A stretch of 64,000 bases of DNA from Klebsiella ornithinolytica NBRC 105727 = ATCC 31898 (GTDB taxonomy: Bacteria; Pseudomonadota; Gammaproteobacteria; Enterobacterales; Enterobacteriaceae), in the NCBI RefSeq assembly GCF_001598295.1, contig NZ_BCYR01000005.1:286863-350862 (forward strand), given 5' to 3'. Below the pieces are notes generated by a model. It did no database searches, was not told the origin of the DNA, and was given only the letters and a program-made list of their open reading frames with translations. Made by a program: the position numbers and the translations under genes. This document shows, in pieces, positions 31,921 through 43,048 of the stretch (its first letter is position 1; every line of letters begins with the position of its first letter).

Positions 31921-32385
31921 CCGTTTATTCTGCCGGGCCGGAACCGCCGTTCTGGCCTGCTTCTTTGCCCTGGGTTTTCCCGTCTCAACCAGCCATCTCT
32001 TTTCCCCTGTCGACTGGAATGACCGTGGACTCACTCACGCGTCGACCCCGGCTGCCCATTACCCCGCCAGCCTGATTAGAGGGCGCGGACTGTCGGTCTG
32101 TTTATCCATCCGCTGGTGGACGACACAACACGGCTATTGCCGAAGTCAGGATGGCGCTGACAACAGGTCAGGGGCTGCGGGGAGCGAGTCGACCGCTGTC
32201 TGGCGCCTGACCCGGAGGTCTGGCGATGGAGTACACCGGCAATCTTGATTGGTTGTGGTATGGGGATATCGCGCAGGCGCGGCATGCTGCGGATGAATTG
32301 ACCCGGAAAGGTGTAAAGGTCGCGGTGAAGGCTGGCACAGCGACGCGGCAGATGACAGCGGCGGACTCACCGTCCGCCGGGACGA
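31921..32385. other. 465-bp yceF-rluC intergenic segment without a recognised gene
   Basis: It is longer than the E. coli spacer as I recall it. A small plus-strand frame starts at 32226 (MEYTGNLDWLWYGDIAQARH, 84 codons) behind GGAGG, but it runs 95 bp antisense into rluC and I recognise no family. A perfect hairpin CGGCGGAC...GTCCGCCG (32359-32379) lies 6 bp past the rluC stop; with no T tract, its role as rluC terminator is uncertain. Confidence 0.4.
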
Positions 32386-33339
32386 TCATTTGCTATTACG
32401 TAGCACCTGCAGGCAGCGCTTCAGCTGGTTATCCAGCGGCGCTTCGACACGCATTACTTCCCCGGTCCCCGGATGAGTAAATTTCAGCGCGGCGGCATGG
32501 AGGAACAACCGATTCAGGCCGGTGCCAGCCAGCTGTTTGTCAAACTCGCGGTCGCCATAACGGTCGTCAAAAGCAATCGGGTGGCCCGCATACTGCGTGT
32601 GAACGCGGATCTGATGCGTACGCCCGGTAACCGGACTGCAGCGAACCAGCGTCGCGTGCGTATAGCGCTCTTCAACCTTAAAGCGCGTCTCCGACGGTTT
32701 TCCTTCCTGACTGACGCGAACGATACGTTCGCCGCTCTGCAGAATGTTTTTCAGCAGCGGTGCCTGCACCACTTTGGTGTGCGACTGCCACTGCCCGCGC
32801 ACCAGCGCCAGATAATCCTTCTGCATTCCTTTTTCGCGCAGCTGTTCATGCAGCGAACGCAGTGCGGAGCGCTTCTTCGCCACCAGCAGTACGCCGGAGG
32901 TATCGCGGTCAAGGCGGTGAACCAGTTCGAGGAAACGGGCTTCCGGACGCAGCGCGCGCAGGCCTTCAATGACGCCGAAACTCAGGCCGCTGCCGCCGTG
33001 CACCGCGGTACCGGAAGGTTTATTCAGCACCAGAATATGGTCATCCTCATACAGAATCACATCGGCCAGCGCCGACACCTTCTGCAGATGCGGGGAGACG
33101 GCTTCTTCTTCACGCTCGGCAACCCGAACGGGAGGAATGCGGATTTCGTCGCCGGCTTCCAGCTTGTATTCCGGCTTGACGCGTTTTTTATTCACCCGCA
33201 CCTCGCCTTTACGCAGGATGCGATAAATCATGCTCTTCGGTACGCCCTTTAGCTGCGTACGCAAAAAGTTATCGATGCGTTGCCCCGCTTCATCGGCGGT
33301 AATGGCAACCATTTTTACGCTTGGAGTCTCAGTTTTCAT
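32386..33339 (-). CDS. rluC: RluC, 23S rRNA pseudouridine synthase (955/2504/2580)
   Basis: Converts three uridines of 23S rRNA to pseudouridine. The 317-aa protein has an N-terminal S4 RNA-binding domain (about residues 18-80) and the RluA-type catalytic domain with the Asp in HRLDRDTSGVLLVAKK. The ATG at 33339 (MKTETPSVKMVAITADEAG) matches E. coli; the frame is open upstream to 33381. The protein is two residues shorter than E. coli RluC near KQLAGTGLNRLF. It is divergent from rne. Confidence 0.97.
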   Translation of the reverse strand: MKTETPSVKMVAITADEAGQRIDNFLRTQLKGVPKSMIYRILRKGEVRVNKKRVKPEYKLEAGDEIRIPPVRVAEREEEAVSPHLQKVSALADVILYEDDHILVLNKPSGTAVHGGSGLSFGVIEGLRALRPEARFLELVHRLDRDTSGVLLVAKKRSALRSLHEQLREKGMQKDYLALVRGQWQSHTKVVQAPLLKNILQSGERIVRVSQEGKPSETRFKVEERYTHATLVRCSPVTGRTHQIRVHTQYAGHPIAFDDRYGDREFDKQLAGTGLNRLFLHAAALKFTHPGTGEVMRVEAPLDNQLKRCLQVLRNSK

Positions 33340-33547
33340 GGTGCGCGATTCTAAATAGCCCGACGCATTAGCGCCACTCATTTTTATATGCTTATATTTA
33401 TCATTATCCGGTTTTCATTGAATGCTTCATCAGCGTTTTGTTTGTTATTAGAACAATCTGTATGCGCTGGTGAAAAAACTGTGAGTAACCGGGTGATAAA
33501 AGGTAAAAGTCAACTTGCTATAACAAGGTTAGCAATGGAATAATGAT

Positions 33548-34167
33548 GCCGTTTTCCGTGTTGAATCTTGTTAGAACAAGAAATTAGCGGAATGACCAAT
33601 TTTGTCTGACCGATCATCCACGCAGCAATGGCGTAAGACGTATTGATCTTTCAGACAGTTAGCGGGCTGCGGGTTGCAGTCCTTACCGGTACAGGCCTCT
33701 ATGGATTTCACGTCGCAGGAAGGCGTCGACTCCGGGTATTCCCGGGTGCTCTACTCAGTCCGCTGATTGAGATGAGCGGGTTAAGCCACTACATCTGTAA
33801 CGTGAAAGACGACGAGATATACGCAAAATTATTCAGGATGCGCCAAGGCGGCGAAAGAGAGAATCTCCGGAACTGACATCATCAGTAGGTCAGCGACAGG
33901 GGTGAACGAGCAAGCCGAAGCAGAAGCAACCTGAAAAATGACGTGTATAAATGGAATCTTCTCTGGTGATACATCCCAGGCTGTTCCCCTGCTAATTGCG
34001 CTGTGTTTCCGTTTGAAATACAGGCGACCGACACTCTGCGCCTCTTAAGCGCGCGACAACCGTGAGGTTGGCGACGTGAAACAGACACGAGGCCATCGGT
34101 TTTCCCCGGCAAGGCAATACTCTGCCCGCAGCTTAGTCGTCAATGTAAGAATAATGAGTAAGTTACG
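33548..34167 (+). promoter_or_regulatory. rne 5' leader with autoregulatory hairpins, interrupted by an ERIC
   Basis: Segments at about 33548-33690 and 33960-34167 match the E. coli rne promoter and leader as I remember them, including CTTGTTAGAACAAG, TCATCCACGCAGCAATGGCG and the hairpin AACC-GTGA-GGTT (34058-34069) next to GGCGACG. In E. coli this leader lets RNase E sense its own level and cut its mRNA. Between the two segments lies about 260 bp that I do not remember from E. coli; it contains the ERIC at 33818-33949. The transcription start cannot be fixed from the sequence. Confidence 0.7.
33818..33949 (-). repeat. ERIC element inside the rne leader region
   Basis: Read on the plus strand, the 132 bp run from TATACGCAAAATTATTC through AAGGCGGCGAAAGAG, a core with CTGAC...GTCAG, then AGGGGTGAACGAGC and AAGCAACCTGAAAAATGACG to GTATA. 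This is the reverse complement of the ERIC consensus in order and length. The core palindrome is diverged (normally CTTAC-N4-GTAAG). It ends 218 bp before the rne start codon. Confidence 0.85.
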
Positions 34168-37100
34168 ATGAAAAGAATGTTAATCAACGCAACTCAGCAG
34201 GAAGAGTTGCGCGTCGCCCTTGTTGATGGGCAGCGCCTGTACGACCTGGATATCGAAAGCCCCGGGCACGAACAGAAAAAAGCGAACATCTACAAAGGCA
34301 AAATTACCCGTATTGAACCTAGCCTTGAAGCCGCGTTTGTTGATTACGGCGCCGAGCGTCATGGTTTCCTCCCCCTCAAAGAAATCGCCCGCGAATACTT
34401 CCCTGCCAACTACAATTCTCACGGTCGTCCGAATATTAAGGATGTTCTGCGTGAAGGTCAGGAAGTAATTGTTCAGATTGATAAAGAAGAACGTGGCAAC
34501 AAAGGTGCCGCGCTCACCACCTTTATCAGCCTGGCGGGTAGCTATCTGGTACTGATGCCGAACAACCCGCGCGCGGGCGGCATTTCACGCCGTATCGAGG
34601 GTGACGACCGTACCGAACTGAAAGAAGCGCTGGCCAGCCTTGAGCTGCCGGACGGCATGGGGCTTATCGTGCGTACCGCGGGCGTCGGCAAATCTGCCGA
34701 AGCGCTGCAGTGGGACCTGAGCTTCCGTCTGAAACACTGGGAAGCCATCCAGAAAGCCGCTGATAGCCGCCCGGCGCCGTTCCTGATTCATCAGGAAAGC
34801 AACGTCATCGTGCGCGCCTTCCGTGATTACCTGCGCCAGGACATCGGCGAAATCCTGATCGATAACCCGAAAGTGCTTGAGCTGGCTCGCCAGCACATCG
34901 CTGCACTGGGTCGCCCGGATTTCAGCAGCAAAATCAAACTGTACACCGGTGAAATCCCGCTGTTCAGCCATTACCAAATCGAATCGCAGATTGAATCCGC
35001 CTTCCAGCGCGAAGTGCGCCTGCCTTCCGGCGGGTCAATCGTTATCGACAGCACCGAAGCGTTAACCGCTATCGATATCAACTCCGCTCGCGCCACCCGC
35101 GGCGGTGACATCGAAGAAACGGCATTCAACACGAACCTGGAAGCGGCCGATGAGATTGCCCGCCAGCTGCGTCTGCGTGACCTCGGCGGCCTGATTGTCA
35201 TCGACTTCATCGACATGACGCCGGTACGCCACCAGCGCGCGGTTGAAAACCGCCTGCGCGAAGCGGTACGTCAGGATCGTGCCCGTATCCAGATCAGCCA
35301 TATTTCTCGCTTCGGCCTGCTCGAAATGTCGCGTCAGCGTCTGAGCCCGTCGCTGGGTGAATCCAGTCATCACGTCTGCCCGCGCTGTAGCGGTACTGGC
35401 ACCGTTCGTGATAACGAGTCCCTGTCGCTCTCGATCCTGCGTCTGATTGAAGAAGAAGCGCTGAAAGAGAACACCCAGGAAGTTCACGCTATCGTGCCTG
35501 TGCCGATTGCGTCCTACCTGCTGAACGAAAAACGCGCTGCGGTGAGCGCCATCGAAACCCGTCAGGGCGACGTTCGCGTGATCATCGTCCCGAACGATCA
35601 GATGGAAACCCCGCACTACTCCGTGCTGCGCGTACGCAAAGGCGAAGAGACCTCTACCCTGAGCTATCTGCTGCCTAAACTGCATGAAGAAGAGATGGCG
35701 CTGCCTGCGGACGAAGAACCGGCCGAGCGTAAACGCCCTGAGCAGCCGGCTCTGGCCACCTTCGTGATGCCGGACGTACCGCCTGCACCCGAGCAGGAAG
35801 TTCCTGTTGCCGCACCTGCCGCCGCAAAACCAGCGGTTGCCGCTGCCGCGCCGGCGCAGCCTGGTCTGCTTTCGCGCTTCTTTGGTGCCCTGAAAAACAT
35901 CTTCTCCGGTGCAGAAGAAGCTAAACCGGCAGAACCTCAGGTAGAGAAGAAAGCCGAAGAGAAACCGGAACGTCAGCAAGAACGTCGCAAACCGCGGACC
36001 AACAATCGCCGCGACCGCAACGAGCGTCGTGATAACCGTGATAACCGCGACGGTCGTGATAACCGCGATAACCGCGCTGAAAATAGCGAAGGCCGTGAAC
36101 CTCGTGAATCCCGCGAGGAAAACCGCCGTAATCGTCGCGAGAAACAGCAGCAGAATGTCGAGCCGCGTGAATCTCGCCAGACGGTGACCGAGGATGCTGA
36201 AAAAGGCAAAGCGCGCGATGAGCAGCAGCCGCGTCGTGAGCGTAATCGTCGTCGTAACGATGAGAAGCGCCAGGCGCCGCAGGAAGCTAAGCCACAAACG
36301 CGCGAAGAGCCGGTAGTCCAGCAGGAAGCCGAGCAGGAAGAACGCGTTCAGACGATGTCTCGTCGTAAACCGCGTCAGTTATCCCAGAAGGTTCGCATCG
36401 AGTCTGCGGTCGCAGAAACGGCCGCTCAGGTTGTTGAAACCGCGGCTGCGGTCCAGCCGGAAGCTGTCGCTCCGCGCACGGAACTGGCGAAAGTCGATCT
36501 GCCTGCCGTCGTTGAAAGTAACGGCGACCATGACGACAACAACGAGTCTCGCGAAGCCAACGGTATGCCGCGTCGCTCTCGTCGCTCGCCGCGTCATCTG
36601 CGCGTCAGCGGTCAGCGCCGTCGTCGTTACCGCGATGAGCGTTACCCGACCCAGTCGCCGATGCCGCTGACCGTAGCCTGTGCATCTCCGGAAATGGCGT
36701 CAGGTAAAGTGTGGATTCGTTACCCGGTTGCCCGTCCGCAGGATCAACAGCAGGAAGAACAGCAGGTTCAGGCCTCCGTGACTGAAACTGTCGCTCCTTT
36801 TGCTGTCGCTGAAGCTGCCATTGCAGAAGTGGTCGCCCCGGCGGTTGCCGAAGCAGCGCCTGTTGCCGCCGAACAACCTGTCGTAGCCGAAGCGACCGTC
36901 GCTGAAGCCGCGCAGACTGTTCAGCCGGAGGTCGCCCGCGAAACCGAGGTTGCTCCGCAGGATATTATCGCCGCAGAAGCGCCGGTAGTTGAGGCAGAAA
37001 GCATTGTTGCGCCGGTTGTTGCCGAGCCGGAAACAGTAGCGGTAGACACGGCTGCAGAAGCCGTTGTTGAGGAACCTGCCCCGGTTGTGGCAGCAGAAGC

Positions 37101-37464
37101 TCCGGCACCGCAGGTCATTGAACCGGCGCCGGTGGTTGAAGCTACTCCGGTAGTTGAAGCTACTCCGGTAGTTGAAGCTACTCCGGTAGTTGAAACTGCT
37201 CCGGTGGTTGAAGCCGCGCCGGTCGTCGAATCAGCGCCTGCTCCGGTCGTGGTCGCTACACCAGCGGCAGCGGTTGTCGTGTCTCATCGCCACGCCACCG
37301 CCCCGATGACGCGTGCTCCGGCGCCGGCCTACGAGCCAGAAGCGCCGCGTCACAGCGACTGGGTTCGCCCGTCATTTGCCTTTGACGGCAAAGGCGCAGC
37401 AGGCGGCCACAGCGCAACTCACCAGGCGACGGCGGAACCTACCCGTCCACAACCTGCCGAGTAA
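34168..37464 (+). CDS. rne: Rne, ribonuclease E, degradosome scaffold
   Basis: Essential endonuclease for mRNA decay, rRNA and tRNA maturation. The 1098-aa protein is about 37 residues longer than E. coli RNase E. The catalytic half has the S1 domain (about 36-118), the metal-binding Asp residues in [15 protein letters not shown] and [15 protein letters not shown], and the zinc-link CPRCSGTG. A membrane-targeting amphipathic helix [14 protein letters not shown] lies near 567-580. An Arg-rich RNA-binding region (about 610-750) and an Ala/Val/Glu/Pro-rich C-terminal scaffold follow. The extra length is in that tail, which includes an 18-bp tandem repeat. A terminator follows at 37502. Confidence 0.98.
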   Translation: MKRMLINATQQEELRVALVDGQRLYDLDIESPGHEQKKANIYKGKITRIEPSLEAAFVDYGAERHGFLPLKEIAREYFPANYNSHGRPNIKDVLREGQEVIVQIDKEERGNKGAALTTFISLAGSYLVLMPNNPRAGGISRRIEGDDRTELKEALASLELPDGMGLIVRTAGVGKSAEALQWDLSFRLKHWEAIQKAADSRPAPFLIHQESNVIVRAFRDYLRQDIGEILIDNPKVLELARQHIAALGRPDFSSKIKLYTGEIPLFSHYQIESQIESAFQREVRLPSGGSIVIDSTEALTAIDINSARATRGGDIEETAFNTNLEAADEIARQLRLRDLGGLIVIDFIDMTPVRHQRAVENRLREAVRQDRARIQISHISRFGLLEMSRQRLSPSLGESSHHVCPRCSGTGTVRDNESLSLSILRLIEEEALKENTQEVHAIVPVPIASYLLNEKRAAVSAIETRQGDVRVIIVPNDQMETPHYSVLRVRKGEETSTLSYLLPKLHEEEMALPADEEPAERKRPEQPALATFVMPDVPPAPEQEVPVAAPAAAKPAVAAAAPAQPGLLSRFFGALKNIFSGAEEAKPAEPQVEKKAEEKPERQQERRKPRTNNRRDRNERRDNRDNRDGRDNRDNRAENSEGREPRESREENRRNRREKQQQNVEPRESRQTVTEDAEKGKARDEQQPRRERNRRRNDEKRQAPQEAKPQTREEPVVQQEAEQEERVQTMSRRKPRQLSQKVRIESAVAETAAQVVETAAAVQPEAVAPRTELAKVDLPAVVESNGDHDDNNESREANGMPRRSRRSPRHLRVSGQRRRRYRDERYPTQSPMPLTVACASPEMASGKVWIRYPVARPQDQQQEEQQVQASVTETVAPFAVAEAAIAEVVAPAVAEAAPVAAEQPVVAEATVAEAAQTVQPEVARETEVAPQDIIAAEAPVVEAESIVAPVVAEPETVAVDTAAEAVVEEPAPVVAAEAPAPQVIEPAPVVEATPVVEATPVVEATPVVETAPVVEAAPVVESAPAPVVVATPAAAVVVSHRHATAPMTRAPAPAYEPEAPRHSDWVRPSFAFDGKGAAGGHSATHQATAEPTRPQPAE
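37135..37224 (+). repeat. 18-bp tandem repeat (VNTR type) in the rne C-terminal coding region
   Basis: Three perfect copies of GTTGAAGCTACTCCGGTA (37135-37188) are followed by two degenerate copies (to 37224). They encode VEATPV repeats in the unstructured tail. The length keeps frame, so copy number could vary between strains without breaking the protein. Confidence 0.85.
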
Positions 37465-37501
37465 ACGCGGTACGTCATAAAAAACCGGCCACAGGCCTAA
37501 T

Positions 37502-37534
37502 GCGGGTTACTTAAAGGTAACCCGCTTTTTTTTT
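37502..37534 (+). terminator. Terminator of rne
   Basis: GCGGGTTAC, TTAAAG, GTAACCCGC form a 9-bp stem followed by nine T. Confidence 0.95.
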
Positions 37535-38160
37535 GCTTTATCGCCGGACAGGGTGATGCCGGTAAACGGTGGTTGGCGCGAAAGGGGTCTGCCGCGGGGG
37601 TGCAGTGGAGTATTCCGTTCACTTTTGTGGCATGTTCCGTTCACGATAAATCCGCCACTTTTCTCCCCCCCGCTGCGGGTGAACGGCATTGCGCTGAAAA
37701 CGGCCGCTGCGCGGTATGCTCCACTCCGTCTTCATCTGGCGGAGGCAAGCCTTACAGGGAGGTGACCTCTTGCCGTCCCCCAACAGCCAGACGGCGGAGA
37801 CAAAGGTATCGCGTCGCGACGATTTTCCTGCCGCAATGCCGGGTTCCCAGGGCCAGGCGAAACCGGCCTTGTGCCGTTCACCTGTCGCGCAGGAAACAGC
37901 AGCGTGCGGAATCTCACGTGAACGGAATATTCCACACAACACATGCGCCAGAGTACGAAGACCCTTTTCGCATAAACCAGCATAAAAATGACATCCCTGG
38001 CTTAACAGCGAACGACGGGACAGAAACTCCTGCAGAGATGTTGAAAACCTGACCACGCCGCATAAAAAACGGTAATCTCCGTGAGATGACGGATTCTTAC
38101 ACCTCTGCCGGATCGGTCAGCCGCCCCTTAAACAATCGATATTAGCCTCTGGCCGTTTCT
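37535..38160. repeat. Repeat-rich segment with nested inverted repeats built on CCGTTCAC
   Basis: CCGTTCAC or its complement occurs five times: 37615, 37637, 37679 (inverted), 37874 and 37918 (inverted). The outer pair extends to GGAGTATTCCGTTCAC (37607-37622) versus GTGAACGGAATATTCC (37918-37933), 15 of 16 paired. The inner pair is GGTGAACGGCA (37678-37688) versus TGCCGTTCACC (37872-37882), perfect. Long frames are open on both strands (37573-38052 plus, 37619-38056 minus), and I recognise neither product. The segment lies exactly where the flg cluster would begin in E. coli. A weak hairpin ATCTC/GAGAT then TTTTTT (minus, about 38066-38085) may end the lysR transcript. Confidence 0.55.
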
Positions 38161-39102
38161 TTATTCCCCTTCCGGGCGCTGCATCCCGGCAACCTGCGGC
38201 ATCACTTCGCGCATCAGATCGAGAAACTTCCGCAGGCGGGTCGGATAATAACGCGCCCACGGATAGACCAGGTGGACCGGCAGCGGAGAGGCCCGCCACT
38301 GCGGAAATGGCTCAATCAGCCGACCGGCGGCGATATCCTCCGTCACAGCCCAACTCGACACGATAGCAGCCCCCAGCCCCGCCAGCGCCGTATTACGGGC
38401 CACATACACGCTATCGGTGCTCAGGCACGGCACAATACCAAACGAAAGCTCCCGGCTATCCTCCTGATGCTGCAACTCCACTTCATGTTGATAAAAGGTA
38501 CTGATGGCCACCCACGGCAGCCGCGACAGATCCTGAGGTATCGCTAATGCCGGATAGCGCGACAACAGCTCCGGGGCGACCACCAGACTACGCGGAACTT
38601 CGGCCAGCAGCACCGACACCGTGGCCGGGTCAACTTCAGCCCCCACCCGAATCGCACAATCGATATTGTCACTGAGAAAATCGACGGTTTTGTCATTCAG
38701 CATCCACTCCACCGCCAGCTGCGGATAGCGCTGCAGAAAACTGACCAGCGGCCCCAGCAGCTGCTGCTGACCAAAGGCATGAGGCGCACGCACGCGCAGT
38801 ACCCCTACCGGCCGATCGTCGGCGATACTCATCTCGTCCTCCAGCGCCAGCCAGGCATCTACCACCTGACGCGCATGCTGGTAACAGCGTTCGCCATCAT
38901 CGGTGAGCTTCATGGCATGGGTTGTGCGCAGGATCAGCCGGCTACCGAGCATACTCTCCAGCGACTGCAGACGGCGGCTGACCGTCGCCTGGGTAGTCTC
39001 CAGCTGCCGCGCCGCCGAAGAGAGTGAACCGGCCTCGACGATTCGAATAAAGGTCCGCATCAGTTCGATGCGATCTATACGCTCCTGCCTCTTCATTATC
39101 AT
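38161..39102 (-). CDS. LysR-family transcriptional regulator
   Basis: The 313-aa protein has an N-terminal winged helix-turn-helix (about residues 5-65: ELMRTFIRIVEAGSLSSAAR ... TQATVSRRLQSLESMLGSRL) and a LysR substrate-binding domain of the CrgA/DhcR-like type (VGVLRVRAPHAFGQQQLLGP ...). It is divergent from an MFS exporter 103 bp away and probably controls it. The start is uncertain: ATG at 39102 (MIMKRQERIDRIELM) or 39096. The effector is unknown. The pair replaces flagellar genes relative to E. coli. Confidence 0.85.
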   Translation of the reverse strand: MIMKRQERIDRIELMRTFIRIVEAGSLSSAARQLETTQATVSRRLQSLESMLGSRLILRTTHAMKLTDDGERCYQHARQVVDAWLALEDEMSIADDRPVGVLRVRAPHAFGQQQLLGPLVSFLQRYPQLAVEWMLNDKTVDFLSDNIDCAIRVGAEVDPATVSVLLAEVPRSLVVAPELLSRYPALAIPQDLSRLPWVAISTFYQHEVELQHQEDSRELSFGIVPCLSTDSVYVARNTALAGLGAAIVSSWAVTEDIAAGRLIEPFPQWRASPLPVHLVYPWARYYPTRLRKFLDLMREVMPQVAGMQRPEGE

Positions 39103-39205
39103 TTTCTCTATACGTGAAACGTATAACCGTTTTACCACCACGCTATCTACCGCGCCAGCGGCATTCGGGGAAGAATAGCGCCATCTCATCTACGAGGACT
39201 TCATC

Positions 39206-40420
39206 ATGACCCCGACTCCACTATCCTCCCGCGAGGCAGGCTGGATCATTTTTATACTCGCTCTTGGCGCTGGTTTTAGCGTTGCCTCTATTTATTACGC
39301 CCAGCCCCTGCTCCCGCTGATGGGTGCCAACCTGCGCCTGAGCGTTGAAGGGATGGGTCTCGTCCCGACCCTGACCCAGGCGGGCTACGCGCTGGGCATT
39401 CTGTTTCTGCTGCCGCTCGGCGATCGCCACGACCGGCGGACGCTGATTCTGCTGAAAAGCGCGGCGCTGGCGGTCCTGCTCCTGCTGTGTAGCCTGACGG
39501 ACCAGCTCACTTCACTGCTGGTGGTCAGCTTACTGATCGGGATGGCCGCGACGATGGCGCAGGATATTGTTCCGGCAGCAGCGATTCTGGCCCCGGCCGG
39601 TAAGCAGGGAAAAATGGTCGGGACGGTGATGACCGGCCTGCTGCTGGGGATTCTGCTCTCGCGGACCGTCAGCGGCCTGGTCGGGGCGCTGTTCGGTTGG
39701 CGGGTGATGTATCAGGCGGCAGCCGTGAGTATCGCTCTCATCGGTCTGCTGATGTGGCGTATTCTTCCCCGCTTTGCGATTCACTCCACGCTAAGCTATC
39801 CGCAGCTGATGAAATCCATGGCGCACCTGTGGCAACGCTATCCTGCGCTGCGACGCGCGGCAGTGGCTCAGGGCTTTTTATCCATAGCCTTCAGCGCCTT
39901 CTGGTCAACGCTGGCGGTGATGCTGCTCGCACATTATCAGATGGGCAGCGCCGTGGCCGGGGGATTCGGCATCGCCGGAGCGGCCGGAGCCCTTGCCGCC
40001 CCGCTGGCGGGTGGCCTGGCCGATAAATATGGCGCGGGAAGAGTCACTCAACTGGGTGCAGGCCTGGTGACCCTCTCTTTTGCCCTGATGTTCCTGATGC
40101 CGGTCCTGCCGCCACATGGTCAGCTGCTGCTAATCGGTCTTTCGGCCATCGGCTTCGATCTCGGTCTACAGTCCAGCCTGGTCGCGCACCAGAATCTGGT
40201 TTATAGCCTCGAGCCGCAGGCTCGCGGTCGCCTGAACGCCCTGCTGTTCACCGGCGTGTTTATTGGGATGGCGCTCGGTTCAGTACTCGGCAGTCGGCTA
40301 TACGTGGTCGCCGGCTGGAACGGTGTTGTTGTTCTGGCCGTGGTCACCGGCGCGATTGCGCTCGCGATTCGTCTGCGGGAAAGCGCCCGTCTGGCATCCG
40401 TAGCGCGCGCAGTCCGATAA
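39206..40420 (+). CDS. MFS transporter, probable drug/metabolite exporter
   Basis: A 404-aa inner-membrane protein with about 12 hydrophobic segments. The loop 2-3 motif is GDRHDRRTLILLKSA, the major-facilitator motif A form. The segment AATMAQDIVPAAAILAPAGKQG and the C-terminal half with GGLADKYGAGRVTQLGAG fit the DHA1-type branch. Substrate is unknown. Control by the divergent LysR protein is inferred from layout. A strong terminator separates it from murJ. Confidence 0.85.
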   Translation: MTPTPLSSREAGWIIFILALGAGFSVASIYYAQPLLPLMGANLRLSVEGMGLVPTLTQAGYALGILFLLPLGDRHDRRTLILLKSAALAVLLLLCSLTDQLTSLLVVSLLIGMAATMAQDIVPAAAILAPAGKQGKMVGTVMTGLLLGILLSRTVSGLVGALFGWRVMYQAAAVSIALIGLLMWRILPRFAIHSTLSYPQLMKSMAHLWQRYPALRRAAVAQGFLSIAFSAFWSTLAVMLLAHYQMGSAVAGGFGIAGAAGALAAPLAGGLADKYGAGRVTQLGAGLVTLSFALMFLMPVLPPHGQLLLIGLSAIGFDLGLQSSLVAHQNLVYSLEPQARGRLNALLFTGVFIGMALGSVLGSRLYVVAGWNGVVVLAVVTGAIALAIRLRESARLASVARAVR

Positions 40421-40457
40421 AAAAAGACCCGCTCCGCCATGCGGAACGGGTCTTTTT
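40421..40457. terminator. Bidirectional terminator between the MFS gene and murJ
   Basis: GACCCG (40426-40431) pairs with CGGGTC (40447-40452), with an inner CCG/CGG. A-rich and T-rich flanks suit both strands. Confidence 0.9.
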
Positions 40458-40474
40458 CAATCCGGCGAATGGCC

Positions 40475-42112
<1,638 letters not shown>

Positions 42113-42122
42113 TTACAACCAA

Positions 42123-43046
42123 TTATTCACTCATTGCCTCGCGCCAGAGTTTTTCGACCACCCGTTGCGCCAGCAGCGCCTGTTCACCCGCAGTTTCCGG
42201 AACCGTCTGATTTTGCACGCATTCGATGAAGTGGCGAGCGCAGCCGGCAAAACCCCGTTGCTCGAGCGTGGTTTGCCAGCCCGGAACCGGGCGCATAATC
42301 ACCCCCTGACCGCGCTCTTCCTGCCATTCACGCATATCACAGACGGCGTACAGTCCGCCGTCAGTCACCGCCTGCACCCACTCCCGCTGACTACCGGCAC
42401 GCCGGTGCATGCTGGTGGTGACCTCCAGTTGAGGCGTGCTGAAGTGGTGTTCGGCGTAGAGCATTTCGCCCTGGGCCGTGGTATGCAGCGAGCCGCCGCT
42501 CAGGCGCGCGGTACCGCCCGCCAGCCACAGCGCGGTATCCACCACATGCAGATAATCATCCAGCAACGTAAAACGCAGATCGTGGCCGACGCTGTCGCTG
42601 CGATGTTTATCCATGCGCAGCGATGCGGCGCCGCCCATCTGCGTTTTGAGTTCACGATACAGCGGCGCAAAGCGACGGTTAAAACCGACCATCAGCGTGA
42701 GCTTGCGGCGCGCCGCCAGTTCGACCAGCGACTCTGCCTCATTCAGCTTATCGGCCAGCGGTTTATCCACGCACACATGCACCCCTGCATGCAACAGGCG
42801 GCTCACCACCTCAAAATGCGAAGCCGTTGAAGTATGCACAAAGACCGCGTCACACTGCGCCGCCAGCTGCTCCAGCGAGTCGGCATAAGGAATGCGCCAG
42901 GCGTCGCAGATGCGTAGCGCTTTCTCTTTACCCGGCGACCAGGCCGCCTGCAGCGTCCAACCGTCTGCGGCGCCCAGCACCGGCAGCCAGGCCTTCTGCG
43001 CGATGCCCCCTAACCCCACCACGCCAATGCGTAATTTCGCGGTCAC
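42123..43046 (-). CDS. mviM: MviM, Gfo/Idh/MocA-family oxidoreductase
   Basis: The 307-aa protein has an N-terminal NAD(P) Rossmann fold (RIGVVGLGGIAQKAWLPVL) and the EKP-like DKPLADKLNEAESLVELA motif typical of the family. The substrate is unknown. It starts 2 bp after yceH and precedes murJ, an arrangement kept in E. coli, although a link to lipid II transport has not been shown. Confidence 0.93.
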   Translation of the reverse strand: MTAKLRIGVVGLGGIAQKAWLPVLGAADGWTLQAAWSPGKEKALRICDAWRIPYADSLEQLAAQCDAVFVHTSTASHFEVVSRLLHAGVHVCVDKPLADKLNEAESLVELAARRKLTLMVGFNRRFAPLYRELKTQMGGAASLRMDKHRSDSVGHDLRFTLLDDYLHVVDTALWLAGGTARLSGGSLHTTAQGEMLYAEHHFSTPQLEVTTSMHRRAGSQREWVQAVTDGGLYAVCDMREWQEERGQGVIMRPVPGWQTTLEQRGFAGCARHFIECVQNQTVPETAGEQALLAQRVVEKLWREAMSE

Positions 43047-43048
43047 GA

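Noticed and set aside
35062..36297. 411-aa frame antisense to rne
   Set aside because: Arises from the Glu/Arg-rich codon pattern of rne; composition is artificial (Phe, Leu, Thr runs).
37573..38056. Overlapping frames of 159 aa (plus) and 145 aa (minus) after rne
   Set aside because: Open on both strands through an inverted-repeat region with no recognised domain; kept only as a repeat region and finding.
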